Below, one piece after another: positions 53,936 through 64,000 of a stretch of 64,000 nt of DNA. The stretch spans positions 124,001-188,000 of the forward strand of contig CAJZBQ010000032.1 in NCBI GenBank assembly GCA_914767885.1, given 5' to 3'. A model generated the notes under the pieces. It saw nothing but the letters and a program-made list of their open reading frames with translations. It made no database searches and was not told the DNA's origin. Position 1 is the stretch's first letter; each line of letters starts with the position of its first letter. This DNA comes from Blepharisma stoltei (lineage: Eukaryota > Ciliophora > Heterotrichea > Heterotrichida > Blepharismidae). The translations under genes were made by a program, and so were the position numbers.

Positions 53936-55297
53936 CTATGAACTGAACTCTAAAAATTTATAAGCCTGATCCATAATAGTTGATGCTCTATGTCCATGAT
54001 AAGGATCCCTAAGTTTTGCTCCATTTCTTCTCGCAGTAATCCATTTATCAACTTCTGACTGATTTACTCCATACTTCGTTTTGATTTCTTTGTACGTCAT
54101 CTTTTTCTGCAAATATTTGTCCACAATATCTTCTTTTTCACCCCTAGTAAGCCTTCTCCTGGCCGTTGGCATCACAATTTCCTCTTTTTCTTCTAATTCT
54201 GCATAAATCCAATTTTCAATTACTTCTTTTTCCAAATCCCAGCATATTTTGATATTTTCCGCATCATAATTCCCTTCTAAATAATCCCTCACTAGCTGAA
54301 TTTTAAATGTTTTTGGAAACGTATCATACAAAGGGCGAGGCTTTTTGGGATACGAAAATAATCGCAATCATAATTCAATAGATTCTTCTTCAACCCCATA
54401 AGTAGTAATGATATGCTGTTTATTTAAAGCTCCATGAATCAGCTGATGTGCCAAATTGCAGCAAAATTTTGGGGTGAAAATAGAAGGCTCTTTTGGAAGA
54501 CAAGACTCCACATATTTTTTATATTTTTGGATTTCTCTTTCGCTTTCTATATGGACTTTAGTATCATAGAAAATGTGGATGCATAATTCAATAGGGATTT
54601 TATAGGCTATTGAAGTGTGGATAAAGCCATAAGTTTCGATAGCTGATCGGATTGAGTTTCTCACAACTCCAAAAAATTCTGTGCATGTTGAATAGCTGCT
54701 TCAATTAGGAGCTTTTGATTTTCCTTCGTTGTCAAGAACAAATTGGTTTGTCTCTGATGCTAAAATAGGTGAAATAGCTTGAACTACTGGCTCAAATTTT
54801 ACAGGTCCACCATCAAAGGTATCCAGGATGATTTTTTCGATGTCTTTTGGGAATTTGCTAGGCTTGCTGCTCATTCTGATAGAGCTTATCGAAGAAATAA
54901 GGTTAGGCTGAACTTTAAAAGGCTCAGCGAGGTCTTCAGTTTCTTCAAGTTTTTGAATTTTAACTGGAGTAAGCTTTGGCTCTTCTTTTGTAGGCCTTTT
55001 TATAGGGAGCGCAGGGCTTGAAGCTGAGTTAGCTTCTGATGATTTTTGGTTATCTTCTATATAAAGTTTAGGAGTCACTGAGTTTTCGAAAGTTGCCAAA
55101 TAAAATTCATAGCCTTTTTCGTTTGAAATTTTGATTTTGTCTCCTTCATCATCAGTGTAATAAACGTTTGGGGTTTTGGGAACCCCTGGGATTGTTTCTC
55201 TGATAGAATCTAAGAGGACAGAAAAAAATGATGGAATTGGGGCGATGATGTGAAACTCGTTTTTATAAGAAACCTTGATTGAAGATAATTTTGACAT
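53936..55297 (-). CDS. PB1-like plus double helix-turn-helix protein, copy B
   Basis: 453 residues from ATG 55297. Same order as copy A: PB1-like start (VSYKNEFHIIAPIPSFFSVLLDSI...YYTDDEGDKIKISNEKGYEFYL), variable linker, a middle block (IPIELCIHIFYDTKVHIESEREIQKYKKYVE), then FKIQLVRDYLEGNYDAENIKICW...IENWIYAEL and RGEKEDIVDKYLQKKMTYKEIKTKYGVNQSEVDKWI. TGA is Trp at APNWSSY and IELWLRLF. Possible DNA-binding regulator with PB1-mediated assembly. Function unknown. Confidence 0.75.
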
Positions 55298-55956
55298 TAT
55301 TAAGGCCCCCAATTAAATTAACTAAATTAAAAGGAAAGGATAAATATTTTGATTATTTTAATTGGTAATTTTTAGAGGAACCATTTTGAATGAGGAATTG
55401 TTTTACATTTTTATTGCCAAATTTTAATTGTTTACTAATAATTTTGGCGAAATAGCTATATAATACATAAATGGCTGTAATATCTGTAATGATTGAAGAG
55501 ATTTAACCAATACAAAAGAACTTAGCCCGACTGAGGATTGCAAGTACTCATGCTCTTTGGTTTAAAATTAAAAAGATTTTCTAACAAAATAAAATGCCAG
55601 TTTAGATTAAAAATAAATGATTCTTCAAAGCCATTTAAAGCAAAAGATAATTGAATGCTATCTATTTATATCTAAAAAAATATATTAAATCGAAAATAAA
55701 TTACTGAAAATGCTTACTGATAAATTATTAACTTGGTGGATGCTGATGCTACACGCTTAGATGCAGATTACACGCTGATTAATAATAGTTAATAAATTTT
55801 TTATTGAAATAATGCATAATTAGATTTAAATTAATTATTTTCAGTATAATAAACTATTTAGCGAATTTTTCATATTCACTGTACTTAACGAAAACAGTAT
55901 AAAAAGAGGAAATCATAAGGCCCTTATGACCCTAATAAAATCTCAAAATTGCATTT
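55298..55956. other. AT-rich intergenic stretch
   Basis: No gene or element recognised. Confidence 0.4.
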
Positions 55957-56226
55957 CTATCGGAGATCATTATATAGGTGATTGCATGGCTCCACACAAT
56001 CATATGCTCTATGGAATGCAATTTTTTGATGGAAGAAATCTTTACTAAAAGGAATTTCAGGGGTTGTTTCTCTAAAATATTTTGGGAAATGGGGGAACAT
56101 CTTTATCAATAAAAGAAAAAGGGCATATTGGTAAGATAATGCTGTAAAGCATAGCCCAGTAATTAAATCAAATCTATTGGAATGCTTAAAAGCTTTAAAA
56201 GATATTTTTTTCGTTAAAATAAACAT
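55957..56226 (-). CDS. Small protein with one hydrophobic helix, unknown
   Basis: 89 residues. MFILTKKISFKAFKHSNRFDLITGLCFTALSYQYALFLLLIKMFPHFP has a basic start and one likely membrane helix. Then TTPEIPFSKDFFHQKIAFHRAYDCVEPCNHLYNDLR. The composition resembles a small organellar membrane subunit. No family recognised. Confidence 0.5.
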   Translation of the reverse strand: MFILTKKISFKAFKHSNRFDLITGLCFTALSYQYALFLLLIKMFPHFPKYFRETTPEIPFSKDFFHQKIAFHRAYDCVEPCNHLYNDLR

Positions 56227-56265
56227 TTTTTATTTTATATATATTTTTCAATACTAAAACCTTTT

Positions 56266-56809
56266 CTAAATAATTGTTCCCATTCTTCTTACTATAAATT
56301 TATTTTTTATTATATCAGCAAAATTATTTTGTTTTTGTGTGCCGATCAATGATAATCTATTCTCCAGTAAAGATGGCTCATCAACCAACTGGCTCCGATA
56401 TTTAATATGAATCATATAAACTACAGTTGAAAATTGCATTAATTTATTACTTTGTACACCTTTGCATGATTTAATTATTTGGGATCGGATCAAGCAGCAG
56501 GGAGCTCGATATTGGCCTGTTTTTTAATATTATCAGATGATGATCCTTTTTTTCAGCATGAATTTTGTGTTCAGCGTAATTCAGGTGAATTACATTATGA
56601 GAAGCCCTGACTACTCTTGGGTGTGGAAATTCTTTGTGTTTAAACAAGTCTTCTTCTATTGTGTATTTTCTTGTGCGAGGATATGATACAGATTCTTCAA
56701 GCAAGTAATCTTTTGCTGAGAATGAGGGGAGAGATCTTGATGTAGGTGATATATCTTTTGAATAATCGTTGTCGTGAGAAATAGATTGGGTTAGGATCGT
56801 TGGGTTCAT
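56266..56809 (-). CDS. Hypothetical protein with a short IES
   Basis: First part MNPTILTQSISHDNDYSKDIS...NRPISSSLLLDPIPN. The second part, KYRSQLVDEPSLLENRLSLIGTQKQNNFADII...VRRMGTII, is in another frame. Removal of a TA-bounded 61-bp (56416-56476) or 70-bp (56407-56476) segment fuses them. No domain recognised. Confidence 0.55.
56407..56476. mobile_element. Probable 61- or 70-bp IES
   Basis: Two matched-phase TA choices (56415 or 56406 with 56476) restore the frame of the surrounding gene. Very AT-rich. The two options cannot be separated from sequence alone. Confidence 0.5.
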
Positions 56810-57946
56810 ATTTTTATATTTTAATATGGCTTAAAGGAAAAGATAAAAATTTTAAAAATAAGTTCTGATTCAAGTTTATTGTGGCATATAATAGAGTTGT
56901 GATAAGGCAGAGATTATTAAAGAAGTATACAATCTGCTGTTAGATAAAAGTTATGTGAAATGCAATGCAATTTAAATAAATGCGTTTCTGAGAGTTTAGG
57001 TGTAATATTACACTTATGAAACGTCTCTAAAATGTGTATTCAAAATTAGGGATATGGATAAAATTTCTTTAAATGTTAAATTTAAATATGAATTTTAGAA
57101 AATACACATGAAGAATATATTTTTCTTTAATTTTGAGAATTAAAACTATAAAGTAAAAATTTATTATCATTCTCATTTTAGATATGATTAATAATAAGAA
57201 ATTATTCAAATATCCTTTAATTATTTATTTATCGTTTTGGGTTTGATCATTATTGGTATATTTTTAAATATTTGAAAGCATATTTTCTAATAAAAATATT
57301 TTAAGATAACTAAGCCAACGACCAGTAAAATCACAGAAAATTTTTAACTTTCAGCATTTTCCAAGTAGAAAAATAAAAAATTTTAACTCTCATTTATCTA
57401 TATAACTGAATTTTGATCTAAGATCCACTTTAGCAATTGAAGCCCTAAATATCCAAAACATTTATAAATCCGCTAATTTGGATATCTATTAGAAAATAAA
57501 TAACTCAATCTAATAAAAGCTTTGATATTAAGTACGATGTGCATTCTTCAGATCTTTGAATCAATCTGAATTTTAACAATCAGAAAAAATACATCTTTAA
57601 TTACCTAAATAAATCAGTATTTTATACAGTTAAATAGAGTCCGAATAAAATGAAAAGATATCTTCTAGCAGCAATTTCAAAACCGATTTAAGCTATTTTC
57701 TCTTATTTTTTCTTATATTGTCTCCCCTTAATTATTTTTCTTCTGAATTCTTGTCTCTACAATTTCCAAAATTTCGATAGTTACCCTCAGTATAGGGATA
57801 TTTATCTCAATTTCTAGCAGAATGAATACTTATCAAAGCAATTTTCTTATATTTTAATGAAAATATACAAATTTGGCAGCCAAAAATATTATTCATTAAA
57901 CGAAATATATCTCCTGATGAAATTCCCTATAATAATTTGACAATAA
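56810..57946. other. Longest intergenic stretch (about 1.1 kb)
   Basis: AT-rich spacer between divergent genes. No frame, repeat, tRNA or MITE end recognised. It may hold further IESs invisible without a somatic sequence. Confidence 0.4.
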
Positions 57947-60420
57947 ATGGCGTGGATTTTACCAGCGTTTTTGACGATAGCTCTTGCAGCCTCGTCTAAT
58001 ACCTTATCAAATGAATCGAAAGCATGCACAAGCATGTGTACGGATTATTGCCGTAGTGCTTATCAAGGCCTTTCAACATGTCTTGATGCTTGCCAAAAGA
58101 ATTTATGCAACTCTCAGTCGCCACTTGCCTTAGCTAGACTCCAAGCATTCTTCGCTGAAGAAGCAGCTGCCACAACTGAAGAATCAGCACCTGCAGCTGA
58201 AGAGGAGGCTCAAGAGCCAGCATCAGATCCAGTAGTCGAGCCTACTGAGGAAGCAACCCCTACTGAAGAAGCTACAACAGTTGAACCAACACCAGATGAG
58301 GAAGCACCAGTAGATCCTTCGGCACCTGTAGAGCCAGCACCTGCTGAGCCAGAAACCCCTGTTGAGCCAACACCAGAGGAACCAGCACCAGAGGAACCAA
58401 CACCAGAGGAGCCAGCACCTGCAGAGCCAGAAACCCCTGTTGAGCCAACACCTGTGGAACCAACACCAGAGGAGCCAACACCAGTAGAGCCAACACCTGA
58501 GGAACCAACTCCAGTAGAGCCAACACCTGAGGAACCAACTCCAGTAGAGCCAACACCTGAGGAACCAACTCCAGTAGAGCCAACACCTGAGGAACCAACT
58601 CCAGTAGAGCCAACTCCAGTAGAGCCTACACCAGTTGACCCTCAGACTCATGATCCAAATCATCCTGGACATGAATACGAGACCAATCACCCAGATCATC
58701 CTTACCACGATAAGGAAAAAGAGCACGATGATGAGGACTGGGATGACTATGAAGATCAAGATGATTATTCACATGAAGAAGCCACAACTGAAGAGGAAAC
58801 TACCACTGAAGAGGAAACCACAACTGAAGAGGAAACCACAACTGAAGAGGAAACCACAACTGAAGAGGAAACCACAACTGAAGAGGAAACAACCACTGAA
58901 GAGGAAACTACCACTGAAGAGGAAACCACCACTGAAGAGGAAACTACCACTGAAGAGGAAACCACCACTGAAGAGGAAATCACAACTGAGGAAACCACAA
59001 CAACAGAAGAGACAACAACTGAGGAAACCACAACTGAGGAAACAACAACTGAGGAAACCACAACTGAGGAAGCCACAACTGAGGAGACAACAACTGAGGA
59101 AGCCACAACTGAGGAGACTACTACTGAAGAAGCCACTACAGAAGAGGCTACTGTAGAGGAGACCACCGAAGAGTCAGCTTCAACTGAGGAAACTAGCACT
59201 GAAGAGGCCGCTCCAGCAGAAACAACAGAAGAAGCCACCACTGAAGAGTCAACAGTCGAGGTCTTGCCAGCTGCTCCAGAAGAAGTAGCTCAAGCAGGCT
59301 GGGGACTGATTGTATTCCAAGTTTGCATAGTTGCAGCAGTCGCTATCTGGTCAAGCACAGATCGCAACCAGACACCCTCACCCCCCTAAAAGAGGTACCC
59401 CTAACCCCCACCCCCCTTTTTAATGGTATCCCCCCATTTTAATAGCACCCTCAACCCCTTTCACAGATGTCACTCCCACCTCCTAATATAACATAGATAT
59501 ATGGCTATATGGCAAATGCTAATTTAGAGCAGGCATAATAAATAAATTATTATTTTAAATATTCAAAATTACTGATTTATACATTATCTACATAGTATAG
59601 CACAATCGATTAAGGAGTAGGTGGAATGGGGTGAGAATTTCCTATAACTACTAAGCAAACACATATGAAAAAAATTTGTTAAAAAGCATAATAATGATCT
59701 TTGGTATTAATTAGCAATATATCCTGCATATATTTATGAACTTTGTGTGAAAATGGCTAAAGAGTCGAATTAGAGATCCAAAAGTAAAACTGACAATAGA
59801 AAATACGATTTTTATTAGCACTATTGAATCCTGCTACCAATTTAGTCCGCAATCCTTGTACAATGGGCATCAGATTAGTTTTAATTTATGAATAATTAAT
59901 TTAATGCAAGTTATTGTATGCGCTTGGCTCATTTAATAATTAATGCCATTATCTATACCTTAGGCATTGTATTTATAAATATATAAAAAAAACAAATTTA
60001 ATATATTTTTCTAATTAATTGTTAATTAATTTAAATTTATTAATTAATCATAAATATTAAAGTAATTTATGGACTTAATTTATGAATATAGTGTTTTAAT
60101 TGGATTATATTTAAATTATTCTGCTTTTTTCCTATCAATTACTTCTATAGGATAAACCCTTTACTTTTTGAGAGGGGGGTGGGGGTGCCATTTTTAGAGG
60201 GATGGGGGTGGGGTGGGGTGGGGTGGGGATGGGGTTTCCCTGCTTGTGGGGTGGTGGGGTGGTGGGGTGGTGGGGGTGTCTGATTGTGGCCTGTGCTTGA
60301 CCAGCTATCTTTGCAGTGAAATATTACTTGAATTCAAGAAAACGCAGAGTATCTATCAAATACTCATTCCAAGCAGGAGAATCTGAGGCTCCTTATGCAC
60401 GCTTGATTAAAAACGTTTAA
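57947..60420 (+). CDS. Thr/Glu/Pro-repeat cell-surface protein; membrane anchor split by an IES
   Basis: Signal peptide MAWILPAFLTIALAASS. A Cys-rich knot follows (CTSMCTDYCRSAYQGLSTCLDACQKNLC). Then come a Pro-rich array of PTPEEPTPVE units (about 58330-58630), an acidic His/Asp spacer (KEKEHDDEDWDDYEDQDDY) and a long TTTEEE/TTEE array (about 58780-59240). Unexcised, the frame ends SSTDRNQTPSPP. Removing 962 bp at GCTATCT repeats gives GWGLIVFQVCIVAAVAIFAV-KYYLNSRKRRVS: a complete transmembrane helix, basic stop-transfer and a cytoplasmic tail ending ARLIKNV. Mucin-like type I membrane protein. Confidence 0.85.
58330..58632 (+). repeat. PTPEEPTPVE tandem repeat
   Basis: 30-bp units encoding PTPEEPTPVE, at least four nearly identical in a row from about 58480. 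Nearby variants (AEPETPVEPT) extend the array. Length variation between strains is likely. Confidence 0.9.
58780..59240 (+). repeat. TTTEEE / TTEE tandem repeat
   Basis: 18-bp units encoding TTTEEE (about eleven) pass into 12-15-bp units encoding TTEE and TTEEA. Antisense frames over this tract are artefacts of the repeat. Confidence 0.9.
59343..60310. mobile_element. 962-bp IES with long imperfect terminal inverted repeats
   Basis: GCTATCT at 59342-59348 and 60304-60310. The left end TATCTGGTCAAGCACAG...CAGACACCCTCACC matches the complement of the right end TAGCTGGTCAAGCACAG...CAGACACCCCCACC over about 40 bp. Beyond these, the left arm is C-rich (CACCCCCC) and the right arm G-rich (GGGGTGGGGTGG), with an AT-rich centre. 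Excision completes the transmembrane helix and tail of the surface protein. Confidence 0.85.
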
Positions 60421-60634
60421 ATTCTTTAATGGTAATCAACATTTATAAAAATCTTTCCTAATTACTCTTTTTCAATTAACTAACACTTTCTCTTTTTATT
60501 TATGCTAAATATAATTTTTATATTAGGATGGTATTCTATGTTAATTAAGAAGGTTTTGAGCTCTTTAAGTAGCTTTAAATCCCAATAAGCTAAAATTATA
60601 ACAATTCAAAGGGAAATTTTCTAATAAATTTAAA

Positions 60635-62011
60635 ATGAGTATCGAACTATCCCCAAACGAAGAAAAGCGCCTACATTCAATATTAGATAGAGGGATTGAA
60701 GCTTTACGAGACAGTGGAGAATTCTCCCACTCACAAATTATGACTAGCAAAAGCCAATCACAGTTAGAAAGTTCTTTCAAAGGATCCGCTGGGACACTGA
60801 CTCCCCCCCCTTTAAATTGAAACAAAAAATTTTGTTTCAATTTAAAGGGGGGTTAAGAACATTTTTTTATAAAAAATTTATATATAAATTTTTTTTTCAG
60901 AGATAAAATTTTATAGAAAATAAATTATATAAATTTAAAGAATTTCATGAAAAATTAATTCATAAATTTCTCAATCTCAAAGTGCAAACTTGCTGAAATG
61001 GTATTCTTCTAACTCTCCCCATAACAATTGGACAAAATAGAGTTTAAATTTCTAAATCTTATATGTTTGAAGCATATTAAATAGGGTATTAACGTATTTA
61101 CATATAAAATAATGATTTTTACCTATAAAATTTTCTATTATAATAAAATTTTGTTTAAATTTAAAGGGGGGGTAATTTCCCAAAAAAGTAGGAATTTTAC
61201 CTATATTTTGTTTCAATTTAAAGGGGGGGGAGTGAGTACAAATGCTTTACAAGATTCAAGTAAAGTATCAAATATAAACTCTGAGCTTTTAGCTCTACAA
61301 GGGAAATTTGCAGAGCTCGAAGCCAAACTTGCAAGAAGAACTCCTTCACCTATAGAAAACATTAAGACTACCAAAAAAATATCCAACCCTACCAAATCTT
61401 CTTTAAAATCGACTAAAAAAACTCCACGACGCCCATTAAACCGCTATAATTCAAATTCCCCAAATTTATCGCGAAACTCTTCCAAAAAGTCTCCACTGAA
61501 TTCCAAAAAATCTTCAAGAAAATCCTCTGCAAGCTCCATAAAAAGATCTAGCTCCAATAGTAGAGTTTACCAAAGCATAGAAAACTCTGAAAGAGAAATT
61601 TATAAGCTAGAAAGAAGCATGACCCCGCTATCCCGAGCTCAATCGATTAATATCAATAGAAATATTGATAAAATAAGGCAGCAATTAGATGAAGAAAGAA
61701 AAATCGGGGAAAAATTGACGAGGGAAAATGATAATTTGAAAAGAGAACTTGGAAAAAGAGATGAATTGAGGAAAAAAATAGCAAAGCTGCAGGATGATTA
61801 TAACGAATTAGCAATTTCATTTGAAAGAAGTGAAGCTGTAAGGAAAAAGCAAAAAGATCTCATAGAAAAATTAAAAGCTGAGCTGAGAATTTTACAAGAG
61901 GACCCAGGAGCTATCAGAGAGCTCCCAAGAGCTGCCGACCAATATATCAGACCACCTTCTGCCAAAATAAAGAAAAAATCCGGAAAAAAGGGAAAAAGCT
62001 ATAAACCCTAA
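60635..62011 (+). CDS. Basic Ser-rich coiled-coil protein, split by a MITE-like IES
   Basis: MSIELSPNEEKRLHSILDRGIEAL...KGSAGTL joins to STNALQDSSKVSNINSELLALQGKF after 435 bp is removed at TGA repeats. A Ser/Lys/Arg-rich low-complexity region follows (KKSPLNSKKSSRKSSASSIKR). A coiled coil (DKIRQQLDEERKIGEKLTRENDNLKREL..., RKKQKDLIEKLKAELRIL) and a basic tail (KIKKKSGKKGKSYKP) complete it. It could bind microtubules or centrioles. No family recognised. Confidence 0.75.
60801..61232 (+). mobile_element. Type-3 MITE-like IES (432 bp)
   Basis: TGA at 60798-60800 and 61233-61235. Starts CTCCCCCCCC. The left hairpin is TTTAAATTGAAACAAAA and its complement. The right end has direct copies TTTGTTTAAATTTAAAGGGG and TTTTGTTTCAATTTAAAGGGG about 55 bp apart, ending GGGGAG. 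Inner block AAATTTATATATAAATTTT. Removal restores the coiled-coil gene in frame. Confidence 0.92.
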
Positions 62012-62048
62012 TTAATTGACAAATAACTACCCAAAACTATTTATGAAA

Positions 62049-64000
<1,952 letters not shown>

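Noticed and set aside
58330-58632. CRISPR-like array
   Set aside because: The repeats are contiguous coding units without unique spacers, in a eukaryote.
58223-59241. Long antisense and alternate-frame ORFs over the repeat protein
   Set aside because: They are by-products of the tandem repeats. The plus-strand frame has signal peptide, Cys knot and transmembrane helix.
59395-59420. Telomere-like CCCCTAACCCCC string
   Set aside because: Single short occurrence inside the C-rich arm of an IES. No tandem array, and flanks continue as ordinary sequence.

Overview
This window reads as ciliate DNA from the heterotrich genus Blepharisma, in germline (micronuclear) or IES-retaining form. Three signs support this. 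(1) TGA is read as tryptophan throughout: many conserved genes run through in-frame TGA and end on TAA or TAG. (2) The introns I can place are exactly 15 nt, for example 10590-10604, 15690-15704, 23197-23211, 26490-26504 and 49116-49130. (3) At least fifteen conserved reading frames are broken by AT-rich or palindromic segments bounded by a short direct repeat containing TA or TNA. Removing one repeat copy plus the segment restores the frame exactly, which is how internal eliminated sequences (IESs) behave.

Layout. 1-10 kb: SIN1/TORC2-like partial gene, a CDPK with two IESs, an F-box protein, a C2-domain protein split by a GC-rich insertion, and a secreted protein. 10-24 kb: eIF2-gamma, a SAXO-type axonemal protein, a RING protein, a C2H2 zinc-finger gene with two IESs, tRNA-Leu(AAG), ATG8, a large TFxP-repeat coiled-coil protein, a PH-CaM kinase and an EF-hand protein. 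24-34 kb: coiled-coil proteins including an outer-arm-dynein docking subunit, an ADP-ribosylglycohydrolase, an RBR ubiquitin ligase, and a run of small proteins with lipidation signals. 34-40 kb: a DusA-type dihydrouridine synthase interrupted by a 1.6-kb nested insertion, a PHB-depolymerase-like esterase, tRNA-Gly(TCC), an NTMT1 methyltransferase and an RRM protein. 41-51 kb: a coiled-coil gene with an IES, a P-loop kinase, a cullin, cytochrome b5 reductase, peptide deformylase and a PP2C. 52-64 kb: two tandem paralogues with PB1-like and helix-turn-helix domains, a Thr/Glu/Pro-repeat surface protein whose membrane anchor is split by a 962-bp IES, a basic coiled-coil protein and a DDX5/Dbp2 helicase running off the right edge.

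Mobile DNA falls into four classes. (a) MITE-like IESs start CTCCCC and end GGGGAG, are flanked by TNA, and have a palindrome of the terminal repeat at one end and two spaced repeat copies at the other. Three terminal-repeat types share this plan. (b) TA-bounded IESs have TATAG-type inverted repeats. (c) Short IESs of 55-223 bp lack obvious repeats. (d) GC-rich 440-540-bp insertions with 11-18-bp target duplications look like retroposons. The genes are ordinary housekeeping, signalling and ciliary genes with short spacers and no operon-like logic. Much of the interest lies in how eliminated DNA is built and nested.
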